Assembly: GCA_026129485.1 (NCBI GenBank)
Contig: JAHCHY010000010.1
Location: 1 to 64,000, forward strand
DNA: 64,000 nt
Origin: Cyclobacteriaceae bacterium
GTDB lineage: Bacteria > Bacteroidota > Bacteroidia > Cytophagales > Cyclobacteriaceae
Reading direction: 5' to 3'
Part shown: positions 8,620 to 17,069 of the stretch, piece after piece
Numbering within the stretch: position 1 is the first letter of the stretch
Layout of the letters: every line of letters starts with the position of its first letter
Made by a program: the position numbers and the translations under genes
The notes under the pieces: model-generated
Database searches by the model: none
What the model was told of the DNA's origin: nothing
The model's input: only the letters and a program-made list of their open reading frames with translations

Positions 8620-9219
8620 CTACTGCGCCAGTTGAACAATTTTTGCTAATGGTATTGTATTGGCCGCTGATGTAATCTCCGCTTCATTCGAGTCTTTCAA
8701 TCTTACCGTTACCAGCGTGTTGTTCATCGGGATCTGCAAATCGTAATCGGTTTTGCCTGTTTCGCTATCCGCTGCTTTATTAAGAATGGATTTATAGCCC
8801 TGCACACGAATTATCTTTTGATTTTCATCGCGCACCATACCCCCAATAACCGGCATACTTAAAATGGCATTAAGCGATGTAATAAGGGGTGAGTTGTTAA
8901 TGATTTCGATTGCGCCTCGTTTGGCTTCGGTGCCGAAATTGCGGTTTACATACAAACCTATATAGGTGCCTGATCCTGTTACATCATCTTCCTTTTCGTT
9001 ATAATTAAGGTTGCCAAGCTTGACGGGTAATAATTTCAAAATCTCCTTACCGATGGCCATGTCTAAGTCGCGCAGCATTTGCTCCATGGCAAAACGCGAA
9101 TCGTGAAGGTTGCCCGAAGCATAAGAAGAACGGGCCGTTGAAACATTTTTATCAAATTCCTGTGCGATAGCTGCCGGGCCGAGTAACATAAGCGCAATTG
9201 CAAGTCGGCAAAATTTCAT
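8620..9219 (-). CDS. Secreted protein, paralogue of its upstream neighbour
   Basis: 199 residues with a clear signal peptide (cleavage near AIAQ, residue 20). The mature part begins with an amphipathic helical repeat-like segment 'ARSSYASGNLHDSRFAMEQ' followed by 'LDMAIGKEILKLLP', and then strands including 'GTYIGLYVNRNF' and 'VRVQGYKSILN'-like text. The upstream gene product shares the same order of blocks, so this is a tandem duplicate. I do not recognise the family. The segment resembles a TPR helix pair, which would suggest protein interaction; not secure. Spacing of 13 nt to the upstream gene implies one operon. Confidence 0.75.
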   Translation of the reverse strand: MKFCRLAIALMLLGPAAIAQEFDKNVSTARSSYASGNLHDSRFAMEQMLRDLDMAIGKEILKLLPVKLGNLNYNEKEDDVTGSGTYIGLYVNRNFGTEAKRGAIEIINNSPLITSLNAILSMPVIGGMVRDENQKIIRVQGYKSILNKAADSETGKTDYDLQIPMNNTLVTVRLKDSNEAEITSAANTIPLAKIVQLAQ

Positions 9220-9232
9220 TTTCGTTAATGTT

Positions 9233-10039
9233 TTATTGTTCCCCTAATTCTTTCTTAATGCCATCTATGTCAAAAGTTTCTGCAGCTTTCATCATGTCTG
9301 GTTCAGATGCAAAGCTTACACCTTCAAACACAATAAGCGAAGACTGGCCGAGCGGTACACTTAATTTATAGCCGCTGCTTTCACTGTATTCTATTATCGC
9401 GCGGTATCCCTTTACCTTGGTTTGCTTCCAGTTTTGCTGGCCATTGGTTTGTTGTGCATATCCGCCCGAAGCGAGGTAGGCATTTACAGCGGCCATCCAT
9501 ACCGAGTTGTTGGCTATGGTAATTCTAAACTCTTTGTCTTTCGTGGAATACTCGCGATGAATCGTTAACCCGGCCCAGCCCCAGCCGGTGCTGGTTACCC
9601 GGTCGGCCTCTTTTTCCTTGTTTAAACCGGCAACGGTTTCCGGCAGCGCTTTCAATATCCTGTTGCCAATTTCAAGCTCAACACCCAGCATAGCCTGCTG
9701 CACGGCATAGCGCGCTTCGCCATAGCTGCTCTTTTTATAAGCAGCTTCCGCCTCCGCTAGGTTTTGATTTACATCCGGTGGTGTTGAAATTAATCCGCCT
9801 CCATTATTGGCCGGATTATTTCCACCCTTGTTTCCACCAGAGCTATTTGTGCCATTGTTTCCCTGGCCACTCTGCCCTGTCTGATTCTTGTTCTTTCCGC
9901 TGAAAAGCTTATCAATTTCCTGACCTGCCTTTTGCTCAACTTTGTTTTCAGTGCGTTGCTTTAGCCTGTTCAGCACCTGGGCGTGTGTTGCTGTTCCTAA
10001 AAGGAGCATAAGCCCTGCGGTTAGATAACTGGTTTTCAT
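9233..10039 (-). CDS. Secreted protein with Gly/Asn-rich linker, paralogue of the next gene
   Basis: 268 residues: signal peptide (to about residue 20, THAQ), a charged helical stretch (LNRLKQRTENKVEQKAGQE), a low-complexity Gly/Asn/Ser linker about residues 50-85, then the conserved block 'AEAAYKKSSYGEARYAVQQAM' with 'LEIGNRILKALP' and a beta-rich C-terminal half with 'KVKGYRAIIEYSES'. The helical block and the 'GYxxIxxY' strand align with the downstream paralogue, which lacks the linker. Family unknown to me; periplasmic or surface location expected. Confidence 0.75.
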   Translation of the reverse strand: MKTSYLTAGLMLLLGTATHAQVLNRLKQRTENKVEQKAGQEIDKLFSGKNKNQTGQSGQGNNGTNSSGGNKGGNNPANNGGGLISTPPDVNQNLAEAEAAYKKSSYGEARYAVQQAMLGVELEIGNRILKALPETVAGLNKEKEADRVTSTGWGWAGLTIHREYSTKDKEFRITIANNSVWMAAVNAYLASGGYAQQTNGQQNWKQTKVKGYRAIIEYSESSGYKLSVPLGQSSLIVFEGVSFASEPDMMKAAETFDIDGIKKELGEQ

Positions 10040-10167
10040 TGGGTGTTTATCTTACGGGTTAATAAATTCAGAACTATTGCAGATGAGCTAATAAAGGTAG
10101 AAAAAAAATCGGCAAGACCGGCTTTTACAAAAACCAAACCAATTGATTCAGTCTTGCAAGAATTCTG

Positions 10168-10200
10168 AGGCGTCTGACACTTTTAAGTGTCCTGACGCCT
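10168..10200. terminator. Stem-loop with AGGCGTCTGAC arm
   Basis: AGGCGTC at 10168-10174 pairs with GACGCCT at 10194-10200, with an inner ACACTT/AAGTGT stem. It follows rpiB (minus strand, ends 10205). The first 11 nt recur exactly in the hairpin at 53744-53771. Confidence 0.6.
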
Positions 10201-10204
10201 GTTA

Positions 10205-10633
10205 TCAACAACTGATTTTATCTACCCTGCGGTCGTGCCGTCCTCCTTCAAATGGCGTGGTAAGAAAGATGTTCACAATCTTTGAAGCATCTGCTGCCGG
10301 TATAAACCGGGCCGGAATACATACGATGTTGGCATTGTTGTGCTGCCGTGCCAGGGCTGCCAGTTCGGGCAACCAGCAAATGGCCGCACGAATGCCCTGA
10401 TGCTTATTGGCCGTAATAGCCACCCCGTTGGCGCTTCCGCAGATGAGAATGCCGAGTTCATTTTGTTTGGACTCAACACTTAAGGCGACAGGATGCGCAA
10501 AATCAGGATAGTCCACCGAGCCTGGTGAGTGTGTTCCAAAATCAGAAATGCTATGCCCCTGCGCTTTAAGCTCCGCTACGAGTTTTTCTTTGTACTCAAA
10601 TCCGGCATGATCGGCACCAATGGCAATTTTCAT
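10205..10633 (-). CDS. rpiB: Ribose 5-phosphate isomerase B
   Basis: 142 residues, full length for RpiB/LacAB-type isomerases that interconvert ribulose 5-phosphate and ribose 5-phosphate in the pentose phosphate pathway. Visible motifs: 'GADHAGFEYK' at 6-15, 'DYPDFAHPVA' with its His, and 'ICGSANGVAITANK' where Cys65 is the expected catalytic base. The gene lies 11 nt downstream of tatC on the same strand, so they are likely co-transcribed, without obvious functional link. Confidence 0.95.
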   Translation of the reverse strand: MKIAIGADHAGFEYKEKLVAELKAQGHSISDFGTHSPGSVDYPDFAHPVALSVESKQNELGILICGSANGVAITANKHQGIRAAICWLPELAALARQHNNANIVCIPARFIPAADASKIVNIFLTTPFEGGRHDRRVDKISC

Positions 10634-10644
10634 TTCTGTTACAA

Positions 10645-11481
10645 TTAGGTTGCTGAGCTTTGAAGTTCGGCTAATTCGCGTTTTTCTTTTCTGCGCAATT
10701 CCATAGCCGAAATGAAAATACTGATTTCGTATAAAACGTACAACGGCACAGCAATCAGCGACTGGCTAAGCGGATCGGGGCTGGGTGTTATAATCGCTCC
10801 GACTATCAGGATAATGACCACCGCATGCTTACGATAGTGCCGCAGGAATTTAGGTGTTACAATTCCAATCTTGGTAAGAAAGAAAATGACTACCGGTAGC
10901 TGAAACAACAACCCGCTACCCAACACCAGGGCGGTTACCGTGGCTACGTACGAAGTAATATCAAACTCATTTGCAATCCTGTCGCTGATGGAATAGTTGG
11001 CCAGGAAGGCAATTGTCATCGGGCTAAGAATAAAATAGCCGAATGCAATGCCCAGTAAGAAAAGGAAAGAAACCGAGAATACAGCCCCACGCGATCCTTT
11101 CTTCTCGCGGGTATAAAGCCCGGGGCTCACAAAGCTCCAAAGTTCCCACACCACGTAGGGAAACGCCACGCACAAACCGATCACAAACGAGGAGGTAAGC
11201 TGCATGGTAAACTGCCCCATTAAAAAGCGGCTTTGCAGCTTCATGGGTATTTTGGTTACACACAAACCATCTACCCCGGTAGCTTCACCTAACCGGCACA
11301 GCCACCGGAATGTAATGAAGTTGGGGTCGCTGGGCGCAAAAATAATTTCATCGAAAATGTATCCTGTAAAGATGAACGCGAGGATCATCATGATAAAAAT
11401 CGCAGCTACTGAGCGCACTACATGCCAGCGCAATTCTTCGAGGTGGTCGAGAAACGACATTTCTTTTTCTTCTGCCATCAC
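10645..11481 (-). CDS. tatC: Sec-independent (Tat) translocase subunit TatC
   Basis: 278 residues, six transmembrane helices, beginning 'MSFLDHLEELRWHVVRS', the conserved cytoplasmic N-terminus that binds the twin-arginine signal. TatC with TatA/B moves folded proteins across the inner membrane. No tatA gene is visible in the window. Likely clients within the window are the molybdopterin hydroxylase (RRTFLK) and the sugar epimerase (RRRFLQ). The length and helix pattern are normal, including a family-typical long periplasmic loop after helix 1 with 'LCRLGEATGVDGLCV'. Confidence 0.95.
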   Translation of the reverse strand: MMAEEKEMSFLDHLEELRWHVVRSVAAIFIMMILAFIFTGYIFDEIIFAPSDPNFITFRWLCRLGEATGVDGLCVTKIPMKLQSRFLMGQFTMQLTSSFVIGLCVAFPYVVWELWSFVSPGLYTREKKGSRGAVFSVSFLFLLGIAFGYFILSPMTIAFLANYSISDRIANEFDITSYVATVTALVLGSGLLFQLPVVIFFLTKIGIVTPKFLRHYRKHAVVIILIVGAIITPSPDPLSQSLIAVPLYVLYEISIFISAMELRRKEKRELAELQSSAT

Positions 11482-11520
11482 AAGTCTTTACTATCCAAAA
11501 AAATTATTCGATGGTGAAAA

Positions 11521-12813
11521 TCAGGCATACAGCGGAAACTTCTTCATAAACGTATTCACTTTACGTTTTACCGCTTTCAGGTGTTTTTCATCGCCCGGTT
11601 TTTGCAGGGCTTCGTCAATCAAATCAACCACTTTAACTACATCTTTCTCTTTTAATCCGCGCGTGGTTACAGCCGGTGTACCAATGCGCATACCCGATGT
11701 AACCATTGGCGATTGCGTATCGAACGGCACCATGTTTTTGTTGATGGTGATGTCGGCTTTAATCAACGCTTCTTCTGCAATCTTGCCTGTCAGGCCTGCC
11801 TGTCCGGCAGGCAGGTTTTTCGAACGCAGATCAATCAGCATTAAATGGTTGTCGGTACCGCCTGAAATGATCTTGTATCCTTTCTGCACAAATGCATCGG
11901 CCATTGCCCTGGCATTTTTGGCAACCTGTACGATGTAGGTTAAATATTCATCGCTCAATGCTTCGCCAAACGCAACGGCCTTGGCAGCGATAACATGTTC
12001 TAACGGGCCGCCCTGCGTGCCGGGAAACACACCTGAATCCAGCACGGAAGACATTTTGCGCAATTCTCCTTTCGGGGTTTTAAGTCCAAACGGGTTATCA
12101 AAATTCTTGCCCAGCAGGATCAATCCGCCACGCGGGCCGCGAAGTGTTTTGTGTGTGGTGGTGGTTACAATGTGGCAATGTTCCATCGGGTCGTTTAACA
12201 TGCCGCGCGCAATCAATCCTGCCGGGTGCGAAATATCGGCCAGCAGTAAAGCGCCAACCGCATCAGCAGCGGCACGAAGCTTTACATAATCCCAATCGCG
12301 GCTATAGGCGGAAGCCCCGCAGATGATCATTTTGGGTTTTTCGCGCAAAGCCGTTTCCATTACTTTATCGAAATCGATAAGGCCGGTTTCCTGTTCTACA
12401 CCATAGAAGGCGGGCACATAAAGCTTACCCGAAAAATTTACAGGCGAACCATGTGTAAGGTGCCCGCCATGCGAAAGGTCGAAGCCGAGGATTTTATCGC
12501 CCGGCTTAAGGCAGGCCAGCATAACCGCGGCATTGGCCTGCGCCCCTGAGTGCGGCTGCACATTGGCCCATGCAGCACCAAAAAGTTCTTTAACCCGGTC
12601 AATGGCTAATTGTTCAACCTCATCTACTACCTCGCAACCTCCGTAATAACGCTTGCCGGGCAAGCCTTCTGCATATTTATTGGTTAGCACCGATCCCTGG
12701 GCCTTCATTACCTGGGGCGATACAAAGTTCTCGGATGCAATCAGCTCTATACCATGTTCCTGTCTTTGTTTCTCTTTTTCAATCAGGTCAAAAACAACTT
12801 TATCGCGCTTCAT
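11521..12813 (-). CDS. glyA: Serine hydroxymethyltransferase with a 7-residue insertion
   Basis: 430 residues. GlyA is a cytoplasmic PLP enzyme converting serine and tetrahydrofolate to glycine and methylene-THF. Family marks: '[14 protein letters not shown]' near the start, '[13 protein letters not shown]', 'HPAGLIARG', and the PLP-lysine site '[15 protein letters not shown]'. Near residues 334-341, where relatives read Lys-Asn-Leu-Thr-Gly-Lys, this protein has Pro-Ala-Gly-Gln-Ala-Gly-Leu inserted; the 21 added bases form a palindrome at 11795-11815. The reading frame is kept and the remaining motifs are intact, so the enzyme is presumably active. tatC follows after 39 nt. Confidence 0.96.
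   Translation of the reverse strand: MKRDKVVFDLIEKEKQRQEHGIELIASENFVSPQVMKAQGSVLTNKYAEGLPGKRYYGGCEVVDEVEQLAIDRVKELFGAAWANVQPHSGAQANAAVMLACLKPGDKILGFDLSHGGHLTHGSPVNFSGKLYVPAFYGVEQETGLIDFDKVMETALREKPKMIICGASAYSRDWDYVKLRAAADAVGALLLADISHPAGLIARGMLNDPMEHCHIVTTTTHKTLRGPRGGLILLGKNFDNPFGLKTPKGELRKMSSVLDSGVFPGTQGGPLEHVIAAKAVAFGEALSDEYLTYIVQVAKNARAMADAFVQKGYKIISGGTDNHLMLIDLRSKNLPAGQAGLTGKIAEEALIKADITINKNMVPFDTQSPMVTSGMRIGTPAVTTRGLKEKDVVKVVDLIDEALQKPGDEKHLKAVKRKVNTFMKKFPLYA
11795..11815. repeat. Palindromic element inside glyA
   Basis: CCTGCCTG (11795-11802) and CAGGCAGG (11808-11815) form an inverted repeat with a TCCGG loop. It adds exactly seven codons to glyA. A similar half (CCTGCCTGCCGG) occurs in the intergenic gap at 39901-39912. 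Confidence 0.75.
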
Positions 12814-13053
12814 AATGGGTTAAAATGTTGAGGCGTCAAAAATAAGGATATTATAGGCACCCCTGCACGGGTAGGATTTAAAAAAGGGAGATTGAGGTGA
12901 TAAAAAACAAAGTTTTCAGAGATGCCCTCAATTCTTTATTGATTGGAAGACCAGCAGCAAGACTTCAGGCGGGAGCCTCTGCCCGGCTCTTGCCACTGCC
13001 CACGGAGAAATTGCCCGCGTGTATGCTGGAGTGGAAGCACATTTGTTTGTCAA
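12814..13053. other. Intergenic stretch with palindromic GC-rich part
   Basis: A 240-nt gap between glyA and the antitoxin. No convincing gene. Around 12966-13010 the DNA is unusually GC-rich with a GAGCC...GGCTC stem (within GGAGCCTCTGCCCGGCTC). A GTG-started frame of 55 codons (12897-13064) runs through it but matches nothing I know and overlaps the antitoxin end. Confidence 0.4.
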
Positions 13054-13272
13054 TTAGGCACTGATAATTTCTAACTCAGCTTTTGAGTTTTCGACCTCTT
13101 TCAAATTTCGAAGAATAACTTTTGAGGTTTCTTCGCTGAAAAATTTTGCTCCGCAATTTTCGCAAACCATCGCAGGGAGATTTTTGAGGATAATCAACTT
13201 CCCGTTTTTGTTAAACAATTCTTCGGTAATGCCTTCGGTGCAAGTGCCGATGTTGCAAATACTACATGTCAT
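13054..13272 (-). CDS. YgiT-type zinc-finger antitoxin (MqsA N-terminal-like)
   Basis: 72 residues with two CxxC pairs, Cys3/Cys6 and Cys37/Cys40, spaced as in the zinc-binding domain of MqsA/YgiT antitoxins. The C-terminal part is helical and acidic/basic ('ETSKVILRNLKEVENSKAELE'), shorter than MqsA and without an HTH. It overlaps the upstream DUF4258 gene by 4 nt (ATGA), giving translational coupling and the toxin-first order usual for this pairing. Expected role: bind and neutralise the upstream toxin and repress the operon, though the absence of an HTH makes repression doubtful. Confidence 0.82.
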   Translation of the reverse strand: MTCSICNIGTCTEGITEELFNKNGKLIILKNLPAMVCENCGAKFFSEETSKVILRNLKEVENSKAELEIISA

Positions 13273-13553
13273 GATTTTCTTGTTTTTCTGGTTTTGAAAT
13301 CAGCCTCCCATAATTCAGGGTTAGGCTTATATGCCGTTATAATATGTATGGTTTCACCATGATGGGAACAAACTACATGAACAGGCGATGCGCCTGCCAT
13401 GCCAAACATCAGTTGCGAAAGTCCTTTTTTATCATCCGGGTATACTTTTATCACTTCACCATTTAATGCCACCTGTTTTACATCTTCCAGACCAATGCTA
13501 TCATTATCCATTTCAATAAGCGCATGTTTGGTAAAATAGAATTGTAGCGGCAT
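13269..13553 (-). CDS. DUF4258-domain putative toxin
   Basis: 94 residues. Opening 'FYFTKHALIEM' and the core 'HVVCSHHGETIHIITAYKP' are typical of DUF4258, a small fold related to RelE/BrnT-type ribonuclease toxins and repeatedly found beside YgiT-type zinc-finger genes. The coupled downstream antitoxin supports a type II toxin-antitoxin module. Conserved His residues near the N-terminus and in the 'SHHGE' turn are candidate catalytic residues, by analogy only. Ribonuclease activity is not demonstrated from sequence. Confidence 0.8.
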   Translation of the reverse strand: MPLQFYFTKHALIEMDNDSIGLEDVKQVALNGEVIKVYPDDKKGLSQLMFGMAGASPVHVVCSHHGETIHIITAYKPNPELWEADFKTRKTRKS

Positions 13554-13624
13554 GGTTTACTGTAAATATAGCTTTTTCCGGCTGCACTAATCCGTGCTCA
13601 TTCTTAATTAATTTCCACTAAACC

Positions 13625-15058
13625 TCAGAACAACTCCTTCAGGCGAATTAGCTTTTGTTGGTCGGCTTCATCAAGCACCAGCACATTAGTGTGCTTTTTC
13701 AAATCCAGCGAATGGCCCACTTCTGTGCTCCATGTCTTGGCCGCCCGTACACGCCCGGGATCGCTCACCCCGGTAATCTCCTGCAGTGCACGGGCAAGCA
13801 ATAATTCGCGTTCATCGCCCAGCGGGTAAATGATGAGCTGGTTATCGGCCAAAGCAATTTGCGGTGCAAAGCCATTAGAATATTCAGACTCTTTGTTGCT
13901 GTTAAACGACTTTACCACGATGGGCTGCATGCCCCATGTATTGCGGCTATCATCCTTATCAAAGAGTGAAATAGAGCCTACATTCTTTCCAACCGTGGTG
14001 CTGCCAATCAGGAAAACATCCATATACGGCTTTAGTCCATTAATCAACAGCTCACTGGCCGATGCCGTGCGTGTGCCCGTAAGAATATACACGCGATTGT
14101 TTGTCAACTGGCTTCCAATGTTCTGCGATTTGGTTATAAACTCTACATCCAGGAATCCAGCACCCAGGTCGGGATCGTTTTTGATGGCTGTTTCCACAAG
14201 CGAGTTATACTGCCGTATGGCAAAAACTTTGGTATTGTCAACCCCCTTACCGATTAAGCTGGCCAGGTTAATGGTAGCGGCTTCCGCACCGCCACTGTTA
14301 AATCTCAAATCAATAACCAGGTCGGTTATACCGGCAGATTGAAAAGACGCAAAGATGGCATCCATCTCTGTATTATAGGTTGTGCTGCCTTGCGTAGGGC
14401 CTGTAGAAAAGAGGTTGTACACATAGTACCCGATCTTACGATCGTTGTGCGTAAACACTTTGCTTAAAAAATTAGGGTTCTCGGCATAAACAGTTGTAGT
14501 AAGCGATTTGGTTTGAGCGGTAAGGAAAGTTTCATTGGCAAGGTCAAGCTCGCGGTAGGTAATGGTGTGATTATCGCCTGTGGCGGTTAGCAGGGCCCGG
14601 TAATTTTCGGTAGTAAGCTGCTGCGTATTGATGTGCGTTATTACATCTCCCCGTTTAAGACCCGCGCCTTCGGCAGGCGATGCCGGCTTGATGTACACAA
14701 CCTGCGCAATTACAATATTGTTATCCAGGCTTTCGCGATGAAGCGCTAATTCATAACCGGCCTCTTCGTTTACGCCTTGCAGCGAGTTAAGCAGCTCCTG
14801 GTAATTCTCCTGTATCCACGAAAAGCGATCGTCTGCGGTCAGTAAACTTTTGAAAAAATCATCGGGCGCTAATGTCTTATCCGGGTTGGACGGCAGGCTG
14901 GTATTCCAGTAATACCAAAAATCCATATTGGTTTCAATCCAGTTGTTTACATGTTGATTGGGGTGCTCTTCGTCTTCATTACAGGCTGGCAACGCCACCA
15001 GCACAATCACCCATACAAGCGACAATAAAAACCCTGCTGATCTTTTGTAGTAATTCAT
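13625..15058 (-). CDS. S41-family (C-terminal processing) protease, lipoprotein
   Basis: 477 residues. Signal peptide with lipobox (VALPAC, Cys near 26). A PDZ-like domain occupies about residues 105-170 ('PASPAEGAGLKRGDVITHINTQQLT'), then the tail-specific protease domain with 'DLVIDLRFNSGG', the serine motif 'TASASE' at 331-336 and 'GKNVGS' near 355-365 where the general-base Lys is expected. Such exported proteases degrade or process periplasmic proteins by C-terminal recognition. Single-gene unit between the TA pair and a short signal-peptide frame. Confidence 0.9.
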   Translation of the reverse strand: MNYYKRSAGFLLSLVWVIVLVALPACNEDEEHPNQHVNNWIETNMDFWYYWNTSLPSNPDKTLAPDDFFKSLLTADDRFSWIQENYQELLNSLQGVNEEAGYELALHRESLDNNIVIAQVVYIKPASPAEGAGLKRGDVITHINTQQLTTENYRALLTATGDNHTITYRELDLANETFLTAQTKSLTTTVYAENPNFLSKVFTHNDRKIGYYVYNLFSTGPTQGSTTYNTEMDAIFASFQSAGITDLVIDLRFNSGGAEAATINLASLIGKGVDNTKVFAIRQYNSLVETAIKNDPDLGAGFLDVEFITKSQNIGSQLTNNRVYILTGTRTASASELLINGLKPYMDVFLIGSTTVGKNVGSISLFDKDDSRNTWGMQPIVVKSFNSNKESEYSNGFAPQIALADNQLIIYPLGDERELLLARALQEITGVSDPGRVRAAKTWSTEVGHSLDLKKHTNVLVLDEADQQKLIRLKELF

Positions 15059-15134
15059 TCTTCTCAGATTTCAATGCAAATGTAAATACGGATTCGGTAT
15101 TCCGGGTAACTTTAAAGGTTTGAATATTGCATCT

Positions 15135-15224
15135 ATGCGTCTGCCTGCATTGCTCATTCTTCTGTTGAGCTCCGGTTTGCTTTTTGGCCAAAAAAAGAAC
15201 GCTGCCTTTCAACTGCCCAATTAA
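15135..15224 (+). pseudogene. Orphan signal-peptide micro-frame (29 codons)
   Basis: ATG 15135 opens a 29-residue product that is nearly all signal peptide (MRLPALLILLLSSGLLFGQ, then ten more residues and TAA). It looks like the 5' end of a secreted-protein gene whose remainder is gone. Alternatively it is a very short secreted peptide. The gap to the next gene is about 60 nt with no further coding in frame. Confidence 0.4.
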
Positions 15225-15283
15225 AAAAGCTTCTTCAGTCAGGTTGGGTTAAAACGCTTAACTTTATAGAACAAATTTAGATC

Positions 15284-16126
15284 ATGCACCTGTACAAAAC
15301 TGCCGAAGGCCCGTTGTTGATAGATGAAGGCAAAGCCTGCCTGGTACGCCAGCCATGGGACGCGCTGATTAACCGTGCCGGATTGCATTTATACTTAAAA
15401 GAGATTTCGAAAAGCGCACAGGCTGTATCGGCCGAACAGGCCCAGCAGCTTACGGCACATGCGGTTGCCCCGATAGGTACACAAGAAGTATGGGCAGCAG
15501 GGGTAACGTATTTGCGCAGTCGCGATGCCCGCATGGAAGAATCAAAAGAATCGGGCGCTGCTGATGTATATCAAAAAGTTTATGAAGCCAGCCGACCGGA
15601 ATTATTTTTTAAGGCGCTGCCCACACGTGTGGTCGGGCCGGGACAGCCGGTGCTTATACGAAGTGATTCCGGTTGGAACGTACCTGAGCCGGAGCTGACT
15701 TTATTCATTAACGCAGAAGGTGATATACAGGCCTACACGGTGGGTAACGATATGAGCTCGCGCAGCATTGAAGGGGAGAACCCCCTGTATTTACCGCAGG
15801 CCAAAATGTATGAAGGCAGTTGTGCGCTTGGGCCATGCCTGTACATTCCGGCTAAACCTGTTCCTGCGGAAACGGAAATCGCGATAAGTATAATCCGCAA
15901 CCGGCAGGAAGTATTTGGCGGCACCATCCGGCTAAACCGGATGAAGCGTTCCTTTACAGAGCTTGCCGGCTGGCTTTACAAGGCCTGTAGGTTTCCACAG
16001 GGTAGTTTTTTAATGACGGGTACCGGCATTGTTCCGCCCAACGATTTTACACTTCAGAAAAATGATGAGGTGGTTATTTCTATTGATGAAATCGGAACAC
16101 TGAGTAATGGAGTAGATATTATCTGA
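15284..16126 (+). CDS. Fumarylacetoacetate hydrolase-fold enzyme, 2-keto-3-deoxy-arabinonate dehydratase-like
   Basis: 280 residues. The segment '[15 protein letters not shown]' followed by '[21 protein letters not shown]' and the metal-ligand motif '[11 protein letters not shown]' (ExE) match the KdaD/AraDH-type branch of the FAH superfamily, which removes water from 2-keto-3-deoxy sugar acids. '[21 protein letters not shown]' is the conserved substrate loop. No sugar-acid pathway neighbours occur nearby, so the substrate is uncertain. Cytoplasmic; stands alone, convergent with the TPM cluster, whose last stop is 5 nt beyond. Confidence 0.87.
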   Translation: MHLYKTAEGPLLIDEGKACLVRQPWDALINRAGLHLYLKEISKSAQAVSAEQAQQLTAHAVAPIGTQEVWAAGVTYLRSRDARMEESKESGAADVYQKVYEASRPELFFKALPTRVVGPGQPVLIRSDSGWNVPEPELTLFINAEGDIQAYTVGNDMSSRSIEGENPLYLPQAKMYEGSCALGPCLYIPAKPVPAETEIAISIIRNRQEVFGGTIRLNRMKRSFTELAGWLYKACRFPQGSFLMTGTGIVPPNDFTLQKNDEVVISIDEIGTLSNGVDII

Positions 16127-16130
16127 AGGC

Positions 16131-17048
16131 TTACCAGCTACCACTGCTGCCCCCGCCTCCGAAGCTTCCGCCTCCACCCGAAAAGCTGCTGCCCCCGCTG
16201 CTCCATCCGCCTGAGCTTCCGGAACTCCATCCGCCACTGCTCCAACCTCCACCTGAGCCACCCGAACCACCACCTTCTTCAAATTTTTTAGCAATCTTTT
16301 TACCCCACGAAGTTTGATTTACTAACCACTTAATAATGGGGAAGCCAACCAGGTACGACACGCCCGGTACATACCATAAATGGCCCGGGAAAACGAAAGC
16401 GGGAAAAATGGAAAAGAAAGGGGTGAGAAATAAATACATAAACCAACCCCAGCCACCTTTTATAAATAATCCAAAAAATGCAAAGATGCCGAGGAAGGCA
16501 TAAATGCCAAGCCCGATAAGAATGCGTGCCGTGGTAGAAAGCTCTGCGATCTCGTTCGTATCGGTTGCGGTATACTCGCCACCTATTGCTTTGGTTATTG
16601 CCTCGATGGCTGCCATTACTCCTCCGTCAAAATCGGCCCTGCGAAAAGCGGGCGCCATTTCGTTGCGGATAATTCTGCTGCAAAGCGCATCGGTTAGCAC
16701 TCCTTCCAAACCATGACCTACTTCAATCCGCATTTTATGATCGTCAACGGCAATGAGTAGCAACACCCCGTTGTCCTTATCTTCCCGGCCCAGCTTCCAT
16801 TTTTCCGCTACGCGGATAGAATATTCTTCTATGGGTTCTCCATCCAGCGATGAGATGGTAAGGATAGCGACCTGATTTGAAGTAGAATCTTCATAGGCTT
16901 TTAACTGCGCTTCCAATGCTTCAATGGTTTCGGGCTTCAGCACATGCGCATCGTCATGCACACGTGTTCCCCACAATTCGGGCACTGGCTTTTGTGCCCA
17001 TGTTAACCCTGAAACAAGCAGGAACAATATGAAAGTTAATCGCATCAT
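16131..17048 (-). CDS. TPM-domain (YgcG-like) protein with Gly/Ser-rich tail
   Basis: 305 residues: signal peptide (to about 18, TWAQ), a TPM domain (about 20-150) with 'VHDDAHVLKPETIEALEAQL', 'STSNQVAILTISSLDGEPIEEYSIRVAEKWKLG' and 'NGVLLLIAVDDHKMRIEVGHGLEGVLTDAL', then two or three membrane helices near 185-250 and a C-terminal tail of Gly, Ser and Trp ending GSW. The tail should stay in the cytoplasm or cell surface depending on topology. TPM proteins are linked to photosystem repair in plants and to unknown envelope work in bacteria. Third gene of a three-member TPM operon. Confidence 0.9.
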   Translation of the reverse strand: MMRLTFILFLLVSGLTWAQKPVPELWGTRVHDDAHVLKPETIEALEAQLKAYEDSTSNQVAILTISSLDGEPIEEYSIRVAEKWKLGREDKDNGVLLLIAVDDHKMRIEVGHGLEGVLTDALCSRIIRNEMAPAFRRADFDGGVMAAIEAITKAIGGEYTATDTNEIAELSTTARILIGLGIYAFLGIFAFFGLFIKGGWGWFMYLFLTPFFSIFPAFVFPGHLWYVPGVSYLVGFPIIKWLVNQTSWGKKIAKKFEEGGGSGGSGGGWSSGGWSSGSSGGWSSGGSSFSGGGGSFGGGGSSGSW

Positions 17049-17069
17049 GCAATCATTCTTTATTCAGCA

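Noticed and set aside
11204-11938. 244-codon plus-strand frame over tatC and glyA
   Set aside because: It is antisense to two well-supported genes, spans their gap, and has no family features.
12897-13064. GTG-started 55-codon frame
   Set aside because: No homology, overlaps the antitoxin, and runs through a palindromic repeat.
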